Origin: Clavaria fumosa
Lineage: Eukaryota; Basidiomycota; Agaricomycetes; Agaricales; Clavariaceae
Assembly: GCA_951802425.1 (NCBI GenBank)
Contig: OX637794.1
Location: 5,226,333 to 5,290,332 of the forward strand
DNA length: 64,000 nt
Direction of reading: 5' to 3'
Shown: piece by piece, positions 35,662 through 46,742 of the stretch
Layout of the letters: each line of letters begins with the position of its first letter
Position numbering within the stretch: the first letter of the stretch is position 1
Notes under the pieces: model-generated
The model's database searches: none
What the model was told of the DNA's origin: nothing
What the model saw: the letters and a program-made list of their open reading frames with translations, nothing else
Translations under genes and position numbers: made by a program

Positions 35662-36355
35662 CTAAGAGGGGAACGAGGACGCGGTTGGGCCATGCGCGTC
35701 CCGCACCGCCACTTCACCGCCACCGCCCCAGCCCTGCACCGCCACCGCTCTCGCCGAGCACCACCCCCGCCGTCAGCCCTGTACCGCCGCTATCCCTCTC
35801 CCCCTTTGGTGAGCACCGCCACCGCTCTTGTCGGTGGACCCCCCACATGCGCCGGGTACCTACATCTCAGGATGCGAAAAGCGACGATGGCGTCAAAGTT
35901 AGGTGATGGTGGGTCAGGTAGTAGCACACGCGCAACGGTAGCGTCGAAGTGCCAGTAGAAGCGATGGCGCGGCCCATGACGGCGGAGGGCGGCCGTCGTA
36001 ACAGCGGCCATGCCGCCAGGGCCGGTTTCGCAGCCCATGGTCACGGCGGTAGCGGTAATAAAAGCGATGATAGCGTCGAGGCGCGATGGCGCAGTTCACG
36101 ATTGTGGGGGGGGGTGGCGGTAGCGAAGGCGATACTACCGTTGGGGCCCGGTCACAAAATTTACCATAGCGGCAGCCCCGCATGTGATGCCAACTCCTGG
36201 ACTAACAACACCGAAAGCGGCGAGAGATCACCATGTACATGCCATGAATACTCCCTACTCTTCATTTGCCATTTAGAGTGGAGCTCGCAGCCATTTGGGA
36301 TTGCGAAACCGACCCCACATCGCCTCACGTGACTTCGCCGTGTCACCAAATTTGC
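35662..36355. other. CpG-rich stretch without a supported gene
   Basis: GC-rich ACCGCCACCGC-type sequence on the plus strand, then GCGGTAGCG triplet-like sequence. Overlapping ORFs on both strands are Pro/Arg/Ala-rich and lack introns or recognisable domains. This marks an abrupt change from the CpG-poor TE zone. Confidence 0.5.
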
Positions 36356-36359
36356 GGTA

Positions 36360-37170
36360 TTTTATTCGAGCACTCCTCGAGTACGAGTGCAAGGCCGTCA
36401 CGTGATTGACATGCGGTACGCTGTATAAAATGTCAAGCCGCGAGATTGGGGCAGCGGTTTCGGCATTAGACAAGACTCGCAGCGGGATAGCGAAACCGAC
36501 CCGTTCGATATCCATATCACGTGATTGACATTTGCGGTATTTCATTCGAGCATTCCTCGAGTACGAGTGCAAGGCCGTCACGTGATTGACATGCGGCAAA
36601 ATGTCAAGCCCCGAGATAGGGACAGTGGTTTCGGAATTAGACAAGACTCGCAGCGGGATAGCGAAACCGACCCGCTCGATATCCATATCACGTGATTGAC
36701 ATTTGCGGTATTTCATTCGAGCATTCCTCGAGTACGAGTGCAAGGCCGTCACGTGATTGACATGCAGTACACTGTAGAAAAGGTCAAGCCCCGAGATTGG
36801 GACAGCAGTTTCGGCATTAGACAAGATTCGCAGCGGGATAGCGAAACCGACTTTAAAGTCGCTTCACATGACTTAAGTATCTTACCTAATTTGGGTCGCT
36901 CGATACTCATATCACGTGATTGATATTTGGGGCATTTGATTCGAGCATTCCTCGAGTACGAGTGCAAGGCCGTCACGTGATTGACATGCGGTACGCTGTA
37001 CAAAATGTCAAGCCCCGAGATAGGGACAGTGGTTTCGGAATTAGACAAGACTCGCAGCGGGATTGCGAAACCGACTCCCACGTCGATTCACGTGACTTAA
37101 GTCCATTACTTAATTCGGGTCGTTCGACTCGAGCGTTCCTCGAGTCCATATACTGATATCACGTGATTCA
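36360..37170. repeat. Four-copy 170-224 bp tandem array rich in CACGTG and CTCGAG
   Basis: The string CCTCGAGTACGAGTGCAAGG begins near 36375, 36555, 36726 and 36950; each is followed by CCGTCACGTGATTGACATG and, further on, GCAGCGGGATAGCGAAACCG. A partial copy starts near 37138. TCACGTGA occurs about ten times. Minus-strand ORFs through it are periodic and rejected. Confidence 0.9.
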
Positions 37171-37521
37171 GTTGTCGCCTGTTCCACAGGGTTTGACGTC
37201 GCGAGGAGGCAGCAAAGGCACATACAGTCGACTTGGGGACTGCAAGCAAAACAGGCATAGCTGACGCAGCACACCATGAGGAGAAGCGGGTGATACCGCG
37301 CTTGTAGAGTAGCCGCGATGAGGGAACCCACGCAGGAGTGATTGCAAACGTGACAGAATCCGGTTCGCACCCTTGCAGCTGCCTTCCTCCAGCTGCGTGT
37401 GGAGGAATTGAGGTGTTGCGAATCGTGACCATCTTGGTCGTTTTCCTCCAGGAACTCGTAGCAGAAAGCCATAACAAATTATACTGGAAAGCGCTGCAAC
37501 TACGCTACCGGGACGTCCGTC

Positions 37522-38966
37522 TCATGCGCCTCCTGCGCCGTGATCACGAAATTGTGTACGATGTGCTTGTGCCAAGTGGCCTTCCCATGCGGTCGCCATC
37601 CTTTCGAACGCATCCTTCGTGGCTGCAAGGGCCTCTTTCATCGCTCGCCTCGCCGCGATGCTTTCCTTCTCCCGTAGTATCATCTCTTCCACGACCTTCA
37701 CCTGCACCTCTTCCTGTGCTTCAAGGTCGTCTTCCACTCGCATGAGCCTGTTGATAGCAGCAGTAGTTCCCTTAATCGCGACGCCTAGGTCGCTTGCGAC
37801 CCCATCCTTGACGTGGGTGTCGTCGTCATCCTCTGCATTGCCGTTGTTGTCGTCGTTCTCGCCTGCGGTGTCGTCGTCGTCGGGCGCAAATCGTGTCCTC
37901 TTACGCAGAAGCGGTTTTATCGCTCTCTGTCCAGAGCCCGATGCATGTGACCCCCTCCCTGAGATCACTACGTATTGTGCACTGTTTGCTGTCGCGCTGC
38001 TTCTCGACGTTGGTCTATCCTGACCCGATCTTGCGACAGCCCTGTATTTCGTCGCACGGGGACCGCTCGACAAGCTGCACGATTGACGGGATGCCTTGCA
38101 TCGATCGCAGGCCCTATTTTCCCGACGCGTGATACATATCTCGTCCTTCGCGGCACATCTAGAACAACTCTGTCATACACACAATATGTCAGCTCCCATT
38201 CACATTAAAAAGTTCTCGGTTGCGCACCTTGAGTCCCGCCACTGGCGACTGCTCATCTTCCGACCCGTTCCTCAACACGGCTGAGCCCCCTTCCCCCGGT
38301 GCCCTTTGGGCAAGCCTCGCGGTTTCTTCTTCCGCTTGCATTTCGCGTAATGCCTCTCCTCTCCTATTTTCTCCCTCCCTCGCCTCTTGAGCCTCCCTAG
38401 TCTCCCGGGCCACCCTTGCCTTTGTCCCCGCCTCCTTAATATCTTTCGCTTTTCTCCTCCTTTCCTTCGCCTCTCTAGCCTCTCTCGCCCTCACCTCTGC
38501 CTCCCTGGCCTCCCTGGTCTCCCTCGCCTTCTTCGCTTTTTCTTCCGCCTCCTGCGCCGCTTTTTCACGTTCCTCTCGTCCCGCTTCCCATGCCGAAGCC
38601 CGTTTCTTCACCTCCTCCATCTTTAGTGACAATTCCTGTATCACCGCTTCCAACTCACCCATAAAGCCGTCCGTGTCGGGCTCGCATCCTACCGATCGCG
38701 CCTGATCGCAGAGGACGTTTGACTTTTCCTGTTAAACTCATGTCTAGTTGTCCAGTCTACGGCGATTGGTTGTCATTTACCATAAGTTCTCTCGTCTTCT
38801 CTAGCCATCGTTTTCCTTCATCCCACATTCCCTGCTTCGTCGCATTGTATGCTGCCTCTTCATCCTGACTGTTTGCGATATCCCCAAAGCGCCTATTCAG
38901 CTCTGCGCCCTCTTCCGGTGCCTCGGAGAGAACATGTCTGAAAGGGTTTACGAGTGGGATTATCAT
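37522..38966 (-). CDS. Family A protein, copy 1: Zn2Cys6 cluster with flanking coiled coil
   Basis: At least three exons. Exon 1 (38966 to about 38772) encodes MIIPLVNPFRHVLSEA to KTRELM. Exon 2 (about 38720-38190) gives CDQARSVGCEPDTD and a long Glu/Arg/Ala coiled coil. Exon 3 (about 38175-37522) begins S-C-S-R-C and completes C-x2-C-x6-C-x8-C-x2-C-x6-C (CSRCAAKDEIC, then CDRCKASRQSC), exactly the Gal4-type zinc cluster spacing. SSGPRATKYRAVA, an acidic DDDD/NDDN stretch and a C-terminal helix follow. Zn2Cys6 proteins usually bind DNA as transcription factors; the cluster here is internal, not N-terminal. The paralogue is at 60463-61793. Confidence 0.7.
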
Positions 38967-39064
38967 GTTTAGGGACGGGCGAGTGTGGATAGCGCGGGCG
39001 GAGGCGGAAGCGGGGATAAGGCGTGCACTGGAAGTTCAACCGGATTACACAATCCAATCCTCTG

Positions 39065-39072
39065 TGACGTCA
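39065..39072. promoter_or_regulatory. CRE-type palindrome TGACGTCA upstream of family A copy 1
   Basis: It lies about 100 bp upstream of the ATG at 38966, inside CTGTGACGTCAGT. The same context is found upstream of family A copy 2 (61867). ATF/CREB-type bZIP proteins bind this sequence. Confidence 0.55.
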
Positions 39073-39377
39073 GTTGCCGGTAACGCCAGTCACGCTGGTG
39101 CCGCCTTCGACGCCTGTGTCCCAAATTTCGCGTTGACGAAGGTGATCTTGTCCTTTGTAGCGAATTACATAGTAACATCCTCACTTGACAAAACATCAAC
39201 ATTTTAATTATGGCCATCGAATGACCCATCCTGGTTTTGTTTGAAAATTGGCAGATCAATCGCGTTCAAATGGTCATCTACAGTAGTCCAATCAGTTGCG
39301 GGTTAGAGCCCACGCGCCCAGTGACAAGCGTCGCTCGCGCTTCCGCACGCCCCACGAGGCGAGGGTAAACCACTTGG

Positions 39378-41167
39378 CTACCCTCGCACACCTGCGCTTG
39401 GGTGAGGTACCCTCGTGCGCTTTTGTACGCTCTTCTCCCACGTCTCCACGAACCTCTGGAGCACCTCATTTAACTCTTCTAATGCTAGAGACCGTTGCCT
39501 CAATGCCTCGAGGCGTCGCTCCTCTGCACGTAAAACTCGCTTCATTGCACGCCATCGTTCCTTCTCCACGGTATACGCGTTTTTTTCCCTCAGCCCTAGC
39601 TCTTGGATAACCGCCGCCCCGGATGCCAGAGCCGCCTCTAGTTCCTTGAATTTGTTGGACTCCATCTCGTCATTGCTGGCATCTTCAGCGTTGTCTGTGT
39701 TATCATCTACGTTATTTTCTTGAGCCTTTGGATGTTGGTCAGAAAAGGATGGTGTTGGCCACGCGCATATCATTCGGGCGTATGGCCTATGAACGAGTGG
39801 GGGGGAGATAACGGGTAACTGAAATTTTTTAAGGTGTCAGTCACGTTGATGTTGCAAATTGACCACATACCCCACTTCCACTGCGGCTACCCGACATATC
39901 CACCGACGGGACGACGTCCCCCGCCATTGGTCGAGCGAGTGGGGGGGAGCTAACGGGCAACTGACATTATTTAAGCTGTCAGTCACGTTGATGTCGCAAA
40001 TAGACCACGTACCCCACTTCCATTGTTACCCCATATATTCACCGACGGGTTAACATTAGCTGCTATTGGTCGGGGGAGTGGGGGGGAATTGACTGGCAAC
40101 TGAAAATTTTCAAGGTGTCAGTCACGTCGATGTTCCAGAGAGACCACGTACCCAAGTTTCGCGGCCACCCCCTATATTCGCCGATGGGCCAACTTCACTT
40201 GTCACCTCGTTCCGACCCACTCGCGTTCCCACTGATGCTACCGGGTGGGTGTATTGCTTGCCAATGAGTGGGTTGGAAGTTGTGGGCACCTGACACGTTT
40301 CAGGATGTTGGAAGTCCAGATGCCAGATACAGACGACGTACACCAGTCCCACGCATACCTGACATATTCGTCGACGGGCCGATACCTTCCTCTCGCGTCG
40401 CCCTTTGTGCGACTTGGCGTCGATGCCCAGTCACTCCCGTGGTTGCTTCGCGTACACCAGTCCCACGCATACCTGACATATTCGTCGACGGGCCGATACC
40501 TTCCTCTCGCGTCGCCCTTTGTGCGACTTGGCGTCGATGCCCAGTCACTCCCATGGTTGCTTCGCGTACACCAGTCCCACGCATACTTGACATATTCGTC
40601 GATGGGCCGATACCTTCCTCTCGCGTCGCCCTTTGTGCGACTTGGCGTCGATGCCCAGTCACTCCCGTTGTTGCTTCACGAGTTCCCCGGCTATTGGACA
40701 CATCCACCGACGCGCTAATCGCTCTTTCCATCTCGTTCCGACTCCCATGTACCGCCACTCGTGATGCTGGGTGTTGAGGCCCCGCCCTCACTCCAGTTGC
40801 CTCATCCTGAGCCTCCGACCGCGCAGCCAAACGCCTTTGGTACCGCCGACTCCATCGCTCAAGTTGGTCCCTCAGCTCGGTCGTCTCTGCGATAAGCCGA
40901 TGTGCATCGGCCGGTGTCTCGTTTGGTAGAATATCCTATGTAAGCCGTGCGTCGATTCAATTTTTTTAAGAAATGTCAACAACAAAAAAGACATACTATG
41001 AGGAATCTAATTTCATCCAACCAATCTTTTGATCGCTTCCAGCCTTCGTGATTCGAGAGTTCGAAGGCCATTGTGTCGTCCTGGTGTCCATGTATTTCAG
41101 TGAGGAAGTCCCGGAGTTTGCGGCCATACACAAGGGAATTTTCAATGAAATCAGGAGGGACATCCAT
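39378..41167 (-). CDS. Family C protein, copy 1: helical protein with 38-residue repeats
   Basis: Exon 1 (41167 to about 41000) encodes MDVPPDFIENSLVYGRKLRD to DWLDEIRF. The next exon begins DILPNETPADAHRLI, continues RDQLERWSRRYQRR, and then three 38-aa repeats (units begin 40337, 40451, 40565 on the plus strand). The last exon (39773-39378) encodes KFKELEAALASG and WRAMKRVLRAEERRLEALRQ, then ALEELNEVLQRFVETWE. Splicing between 40300 and 39773 is not resolved because 39785-40210 consists of three further decayed units of about 145 bp. The paralogue is at 44810-45966 (shared MDxP start, HxDD, SNxE, DWL and the ELNEAL..VEAWE end). No known domain; cellular role unknown. Confidence 0.55.
39785..40210. 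repeat. Three decayed ~145-bp tandem units
   Basis: Each contains GAGTGGGGGGGA, GTCAGTCACGT(T/C)GATGT, GACCAC(A/G)TACCC and a C(A/G)CCGACGGG-type end. They resemble the 114-bp coding units at 40337-40680 and may be older copies of them. Confidence 0.75.
40337..40680. repeat. Three 114-bp (38-codon) units
   Basis: Units begin CGTACACCAGTCCCACGCAT and are nearly identical; the frame is maintained on the minus strand, giving the STNMSGMRGTGVREATTGV peptide repeat of family C copy 1. Confidence 0.9.
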
Positions 41168-41239
41168 AGATAGACCTGGCTTGAGAACGCCGACAACACC
41201 AGTTTCGGAACGACAACATCAGCCAGGGGTTGATAATAT

Positions 41240-41261
41240 GCGAGCACGACTCAGTGCTCGC
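41240..41261. promoter_or_regulatory. Hairpin with GACTCA loop upstream of family C copy 1
   Basis: A perfect 8-bp stem GCGAGCAC / GTGCTCGC with loop GACTCA, 73 bp upstream of the ATG at 41167. It is one of a series of similar hairpins in this window. Confidence 0.6.
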
Positions 41262-41420
41262 GTGATGAGTAACAGCGATGTGGTACATACCAATTGTGAG
41301 GGGGACAACAGTTCACGAGATGTTCGATGGTGGAGGGCGATGTGACAACAAATTGCGAGAGCAACTCAGCCCCCGCAAGTTGTGATTCACCGATGAGAGC
41401 GTCGCGCCAGAAGCAGGGAG

Positions 41421-41444
41421 TGTGGACACAGCTCAGTGCCCACA
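41421..41444. promoter_or_regulatory. Hairpin with AGCTCA loop upstream of family C copy 1
   Basis: Stem TGTGGACAC / GTGCCCACA (one A-C mismatch) with loop AGCTCA, 254 bp upstream of the ATG at 41167. Downstream on the plus strand it is followed by a GGTAACGCAGATAACGC block at about 41534, as in family C copy 2. Confidence 0.6.
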
Positions 41445-42949
41445 GTTCACGCAACGACGACACGATAGGGAGTTGAGTGTGAAAAGAAAAGTTGGGCGAG
41501 CGTGAGAATGGCGGGCACGACGCGATCACGTGTTGGTAACGCAGATAACGCCCACAACCCTGTTAACGCCCGTCAATGTACATTTCTGTGTTTGAAAAAA
41601 TACTCGCTTTATACGGATCGTCTAACCTCACAAGACTTGCCGTTCAAAGGTCCCCCGTCACCGTTTATTTGCATTGTGTGTTATGCCTCAGATATTACGT
41701 GACTCACCAATCACCTGGCCGTCCAAGCGACATACACACGTAAAGGGGAAAGGGGGAGGGCATAGAGACTGTCGTCATATAACACCCGGTTGTATGCAGC
41801 TATGCAGTTATGCCCCGCTGTAGCGCACATCGCCATTACCCGCTATCGTGCACTCCGCTATTACCCGCTATTGTGCACTCCGCTATTACCCACTTATTGT
41901 ATCGTGTATATTCGTATCGCGTCTGATGCTCTCGCGTGCATTGTAATTATGAAAATCCCGTTGCTATCTGTCAATCTGATCTCAATCTGATCGCCGTCTC
42001 CAACGTCGCTATCGCCAATGTCGCTATCGTGAACCGCTGTCGCCAACCCCGCTGACTCTATTGCTAACCCTGCTATTGCCTACTTCAATCTGGTCGCCGT
42101 CGCCAACCTCGTTATCGCCAACCTCGCTGTCGCTGTTGCTAACCCCGCCATTGCCAACTTCTCTATTGCTAACTTCCCCGTCGCTATTGCTAACCTTGAT
42201 GTTGCTAACCTCGCTATCGTCAACTTCGCCATTGCGAACCTCGCCGTCGCTATCGCCAACTTTGATGTTGCCAACTTCGCTGTCGCTATCGCTAACCCCG
42301 ATGTCGCTAACCCGGCTGTTGCCAATTTCGCCGTCGTCGCCATCGCTAAACCTAACCCTGGTCGTCAAGACATGCCGTCCTCGCGTCGCCTTCTGTCATC
42401 GGCTAGTCTTAGTTAGGTAATTCAGGCCAGCGGACGTAGCGATGTGGGTTGATGTGGGGTCACTGGAGAAAATGCCCCATATTCGTTGCGATGGTGGTTA
42501 GCGACAATTTACACGTGACCTTTCACTCACATTACCTAATCTAGGCCATTTGACTCGAGCCTTCCTCGAGTTGATGTAGTCATCACGTGATCTTTCTATG
42601 GCAGTCTAACTCTTACCGCATGAGCCGTTCCCTACTTAGGGGCCCGGTGGAGTGCATGATCATTATTATATACACTGCTAGAAAACTAGGGTATACTTCC
42701 CAAGCGTACGCCGTCCATACGTTTGGTCGCGAAGGCGATGGTATCCGTGTTTGCGACCTTACAAATGATGATATGTTCGATATAATGAGAGCCCATCGGT
42801 AGAAACATAAACACTTTGTATAAGCATCGGATTGAGATTGAGCACTTGACACGCCCGCTGAGTGCTCCTGTCGCTCGGCGGTATGCGAGAGCGTGAGCAT
42901 TGTTGATTTGATGTCACGTGCGCCTCGGTAACGTGCACCAAACCCCATC
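41445..42949. other. Intergenic region with decayed minisatellites upstream of family B copy 1
   Basis: 41810-41910 carries CGCTATTACCCGCTATTGTGCACTC units. 41980-42360 carries TCGCTATCGCTAACCCCG-like units that create repetitive open frames on both strands. 42531-42592 is an ATTACCTAAT / CTCGAG / TCACGTGA block. The 5' region of family B copy 2 (56990-57500) has related CGCTATC/TATTAC sequence. No gene is supported. Confidence 0.6.
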
Positions 42950-44717
42950 ATGCCGACATCAGCGAACTTGAACGAAACCGAGACTGAGCTTCAGCGCAAG
43001 ACGCGACCCTTCGAACAAGCCGAAGCGATCAGTAACGAGGCGAACCTGACATTGATGGAGGCCGCGACGGCTCGCAGAAGTTCGGAGGATTCGGCGCGTG
43101 TTGCGCATGGCAGGCGGTCGGAGGCCAAATCGAAATCGCCAACGCCCGGTCCGTCAAAATCCAGGAGATATGTATCTAGGGGGTCTGATTCTGAGTCAGC
43201 GGACTCCGATCCAGAGCCAGTGAGGAAGAAGGCGCGGAGGAAGGCGCGGGTGGCGAAAGGTTCGAAATCCGGAGACTGGACCAAGGCCGAGTTGCTGAAG
43301 GAGTTCAAAGCGAGTGAACTCATAGCGGACCATCTCCGTGATAGCCTTGAAGTTATGGAACAAGCTTCCGAAAGTTTGCGGGGGACGTATGACACAGAGG
43401 TGGCGAAGGTGGAGAAGGTGACGAAGGAGTTGGGCGAAGCGAAGCGCGAGTTGGGTGAAGCGAAGCGCAAGTTGGATGAAGCGAAGCGCGAGTTGGATGA
43501 AGCGAAGCGCGAGTTGGATGAAGCGAAGCGCGAGTTGGATGAAGCGAAGCGCGAGTTTGGGGAAGTGAAGCGCGAGTTAGACGAAGCGAAGCGCGCGTTG
43601 GGGGAGAAGGACAGGACGGTGGGGAGCCCGCATCTGGTCGCGGATCTGCAGCGCGAACTCGCGACGCTCAAGCAGCAGGTGGTGGAACCCGAACAGAGGA
43701 CAGTGTACGTGGAGCAGTTTGGGGGGGAGGCGGGCTTGGAAAGGAGACTAGAGGATTCAGAGCGCAAGTTGCAGGAGTTTGAAAGCGTCTTCGAAGCATC
43801 GCACCGCAGGATGCAAGGTGACTGCTCTCCCTTTAAATTTCGTCGTTATCTGATATATGTCGTTGCCATGGAAGTGAGGGAGAGAGAGGCACGATCGGAA
43901 TTGGAGACGATGATAGAGGACAGAGATAGTGAGTTCGAGCCTTGTGAGTACGGAGGCCAGGTTAATGTAACACAATTTTTTTTTAGGAGTACAAGTGTTG
44001 TTGGACGAGGCGGGCTTGGAAAGGAGACTAGAGGATTCAGAGCGCAAGTTGCAGGAGTTTGAAAGCGTCTTCGAAGCATCGCACCGCAGGATGCAAGGTG
44101 ACTGCTCTCCCTTTAAATTTCGTCGTTATCTGATATATGTCGTTGCCATGGAAGTGAGGGAGAGAGAGGCACGATCGGAATTGGAGACGATGATAGAGGA
44201 CAGAGATAGTGAGTTCGAGCCTTGTGAGTACGGAGGCCAGGTTAATGTAACACAATTTTTTTTTAGGAGTACAAGTGTTGTTGGACGAGGCGCGAGCTGG
44301 ATTAAAGACAAACCAGGATGCTGTGGAAGCGAGCGCAGCGACGGAACGGGGTAAGTAAATGACGTGTCCGAGAATATATTACTAACTGCGACTTGATTAG
44401 ATCTTCGCGCTACTTTGGATGGCGTGAACGACGCGCTCCACGAGTTGCGTGCACGAGGGCGACGTGGGTTGGAGGTCGTCTTTTTCGCATACGACAACTT
44501 GTTGCGGAAGTTAGATGCCGGAGCTTCAAAGTCGTGGGCGGTCGAATGCGTGTCGAAGGAGCAGAAGCGTTTGCTGGAGGAGCTGCGGGAATATCCCAGA
44601 GTCGACCAGTTCGGGATACTAATGGAGGATCCGGAGGAGGAAGAGAGCAAAGAAGAAGAGGATGCGGAGGACGAAGCAGAGGGGCGGCGGAAGGGAAAAG
44701 AACCTGCCCGCAAGTAG
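42950..44717 (+). CDS. Family B protein, copy 1: long coiled coil, Zn cluster lost
   Basis: Exon 1 starts MPTSANLNETETELQ. It carries SKSPTPGPSKSRR, a Ser/Asp-rich linker, a KKARRKARVAKG basic patch and a nearly perfect heptad coiled coil (KRELDEA repeated about seven times, 43434-43600). Two tandem copies of an exon pair follow (QEFESVFEASHRR, then REREARSELETMIEDRDSEF), and a last exon encodes RGRRGLEVVFFAYDNLLRK, then PRVDQFGILMEDPEE and an acidic/basic tail. The last exon is clearly homologous to that of copy 2 (57595-59691), but the N-terminal Zn2Cys6 cluster of copy 2 is missing here. Intron acceptors suggest an intact frame. Probably a structural or chromatin-associated protein; function unknown. 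Confidence 0.65.
43434..43600 (+). repeat. 21-bp heptad-encoding tandem repeat
   Basis: GAAGCGAAGCGCGAGTTGGAT is repeated, each unit encoding one coiled-coil heptad (E-A-K-R-E-L-D). Confidence 0.85.
43727..44286 (+). repeat. 280-bp tandem duplication of an exon-intron-exon block
   Basis: 43727-44006 is repeated at 44007-44286, starting GAGGCGGGCTTGGAAAGG, and includes two introns. No differences were noticed, so the duplication is very recent. Confidence 0.93.
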
Positions 44718-44809
44718 ACTGTAAAATTTCTCCTTTGTTTCATACCAATATATTTTATTCCATTCTATTGGTGATATTAGTATACAATAAAAGACAACGT
44801 CGGGCAGGT

Positions 44810-45966
44810 TCAGTTTCTCCCCTCCCATGCTTCCACTAACTTTAAGAGCGCCTCGTTCAACTCGCCCAATGCCACAGACCGTCGCTCTATCTCATCGAAC
44901 CGTCGCTGATTCACGAGGAAAAGTCGCTCCATTGCCCGCAGTCGCGCCTTCTCCGCTTTTGCCACATCCTCTTCAGCGAACCAGAGCCTGCGGAGAACCA
45001 CCCCTGCTGACGATAGTGCTCTATTTAGCTCGCCGGAGTCATCGCGGTCGTTGAGGTCCTCGCGGTCGGTTTCCGTTTCGTCGATGACTTCGTTTTTGTC
45101 CGTACCTCCATTACCTCCAGAATCGTTATCGTCACCTTCTGCTCGAAGTCCACGTGTTGGATGCGGTCCACATGTCATCCGGGGGTATGGTGTGCGAACG
45201 AGTGGGCGGGAAGGGTCTGGATGCGGTCCACATGTCATCCGGGGATATGGTGCGCGAACGAGTGGGCGGGAAGGGCCTGGGACCTCGTTCCGGTATCCCG
45301 CCCCAGTTCGCCTTGGCACGTTCGACATGGATGGTCTTAGTCGTGGGTTTCCGTGCGGTCCGTGACCGGGTGAACGGGAGGTACCAGGCATCTGAGATGT
45401 TTCAACCTGTTAGTTTTCTAAATACTGGAAACAGAAACAGGTGACGTACGTGAGATCCGCGACTCCCAGACACCCCCGTAGGCGGGCCAATGACCCCCTC
45501 AGCCTCGCTTCGGCCTTTTCGAACTGCCTCTCCTGCTTCTGTGTGTCGCGACAGAAGCACCGCCCTCGTCGCTTCTTCTTGGGCCCGCAGCTGCGCAGCC
45601 ATATGCTCTCCGTATCGCTCACCCCATCGCCGGAGTTGGTCCCTCACCGTCTTCATCCTGGATATAATTTGTCGTATGTGGGCGAGCCTATCGTCTGACA
45701 CAGAACCCACTCCGGCCATGTCGACCATTTCGTTTCCCTATGCAAGTCATCGATTCAATGTGTCGTAAAAATGGGTCAGCAAAAAATGGGTATACCACGA
45801 TGAACTCAGCGACTCTCAACCAATCTTCGACCCTCCGAGATGTTTCGTTGTTCGATATGTCGTAGGCGATGCAGTCGTCACGGTGCGAACGCATCTCTGA
45901 CAGGATGCCCAATAGTTGTTGACCACGTCGAAGAGCATCTGGGATGTTGTACAGGGGGGTATCCAT
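44810..45966 (-). CDS. Family C protein, copy 2: helical protein with 20-residue repeats
   Basis: Exon 1 (45966 to about 45800) encodes MDTPLYNIPDALRRGQQ to SRRVEDWLRVAEF. The next exon (about 45740-45455) encodes MVDMAGVGSVSDDRLAHI and MKTVRDQLRRWGERYGEHM. The last exon (45391-44810) contains two 60-bp (20-aa) repeats with PYPRMTCGPHP, an acidic linker, then RAMERLFLVNQRRFDEIERR and ALGELNEALLKLVEAWE. Colinear with copy 1 at 39378-41167, but the internal repeat differs in both length and sequence. It ends 93 bp from the convergent end of family B copy 1. No enzyme motif is seen. Confidence 0.6.
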
Positions 45967-46129
45967 TTTCAGAATAGAGCCTGTAAACAATAACGACTCA
46001 GTGTATGTATAGTAGGTGACAATGACGTGATACATACCAAGCGTGAAAGGGACAGTAGCTTGTAATGTTGTCGGCACGAAAAGGCCGGTTGATATCGACC
46101 GATGAGAGCGGCGCGACGATAGCAGAGAA

Positions 46130-46153
46130 TGTGGACACAACTCAGTGTCCACA
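46130..46153. promoter_or_regulatory. Hairpin with AACTCA loop upstream of family C copy 2
   Basis: A perfect 9-bp stem TGTGGACAC / GTGTCCACA with loop AACTCA, 164 bp upstream of the ATG at 45966. A decayed relative (ACGACTCAGTG) lies at about 45990. GGTAACGCAGATAACGC follows at about 46250, as in copy 1. Confidence 0.65.
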
Positions 46154-46742
46154 GCCCATGCAATAACGACGCGGTGTTGGTTGAGTGATCGACGACAAGA
46201 TCGAAAGTATGAGGAGAGATGGTGACGTGGCACAAGATGATCACGTGTTGGTAACGCAGATAACGCCCATAACCCCGTTAACGCTGGGATGGGTCACGTG
46301 GAAATACCTGGGTGTCCGAGTTTTCTTGGTGTCTATTTCGCTATCGGCTTTAGTATGTAGCTGATAGTTGGTGGTGTACTTGAGTGTTAAGGTCGCGGCG
46401 TCATGAGTAAGTGGAATGTGGGGCTGCGCCATTGTTGGCTTGTAGTCGTGAGTACGGTAAGAAAGCGAAAGGAATCGCGAAGGATCTGGGAGATAGCGAA
46501 AGATGTCGGGAGGCGCGTGAGGGGTTCCACGAGTTTTCCAGAGGGTTTCGGGAGCTTTTTAGGAGTTGGTAGGCTTGAATTGGGCTGGAAAAGTGAGTAA
46601 GTCTTGATGTAACCCCGCTTCGGGGACCAAGTAATCTTGATAGTTGATCGGTCTTAGCGAGTTCACAGGACCGGTCACCAACAAATCGATCTTCGGTATT
46701 ACTTACAGGCCCTAACAAGAACAGTGATAGTTCATACAGACT

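Noticed and set aside
36273..37081. Minus-strand ORFs with repeated SHVNHV-type peptides
   Set aside because: They are translations of the CACGTG/CTCGAG tandem array; the period is not a codon multiple throughout and no gene features flank them.
37106..37477. Two overlapping minus-strand ORFs with scattered Cys
   Set aside because: They overlap each other in different frames and the array end; Cys spacing fits no zinc motif.
39278..39320. tRNA-like box on the minus strand near CTAACCCGCAACTG
   Set aside because: No acceptor stem or anticodon arm could be drawn; only a weak B-box resemblance.
42024..42368. 115-aa ORF with repeated DGEV/GNxEV peptides
   Set aside because: It arises from a degenerate CGCTATCGCTAAC-type minisatellite that is open on both strands.
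46606..46640. Small hairpin CCCCGCTTCGGGG as an RNA gene or terminator
   Set aside because: A single short stem-loop in intergenic DNA; no family resemblance or gene context supports a call.
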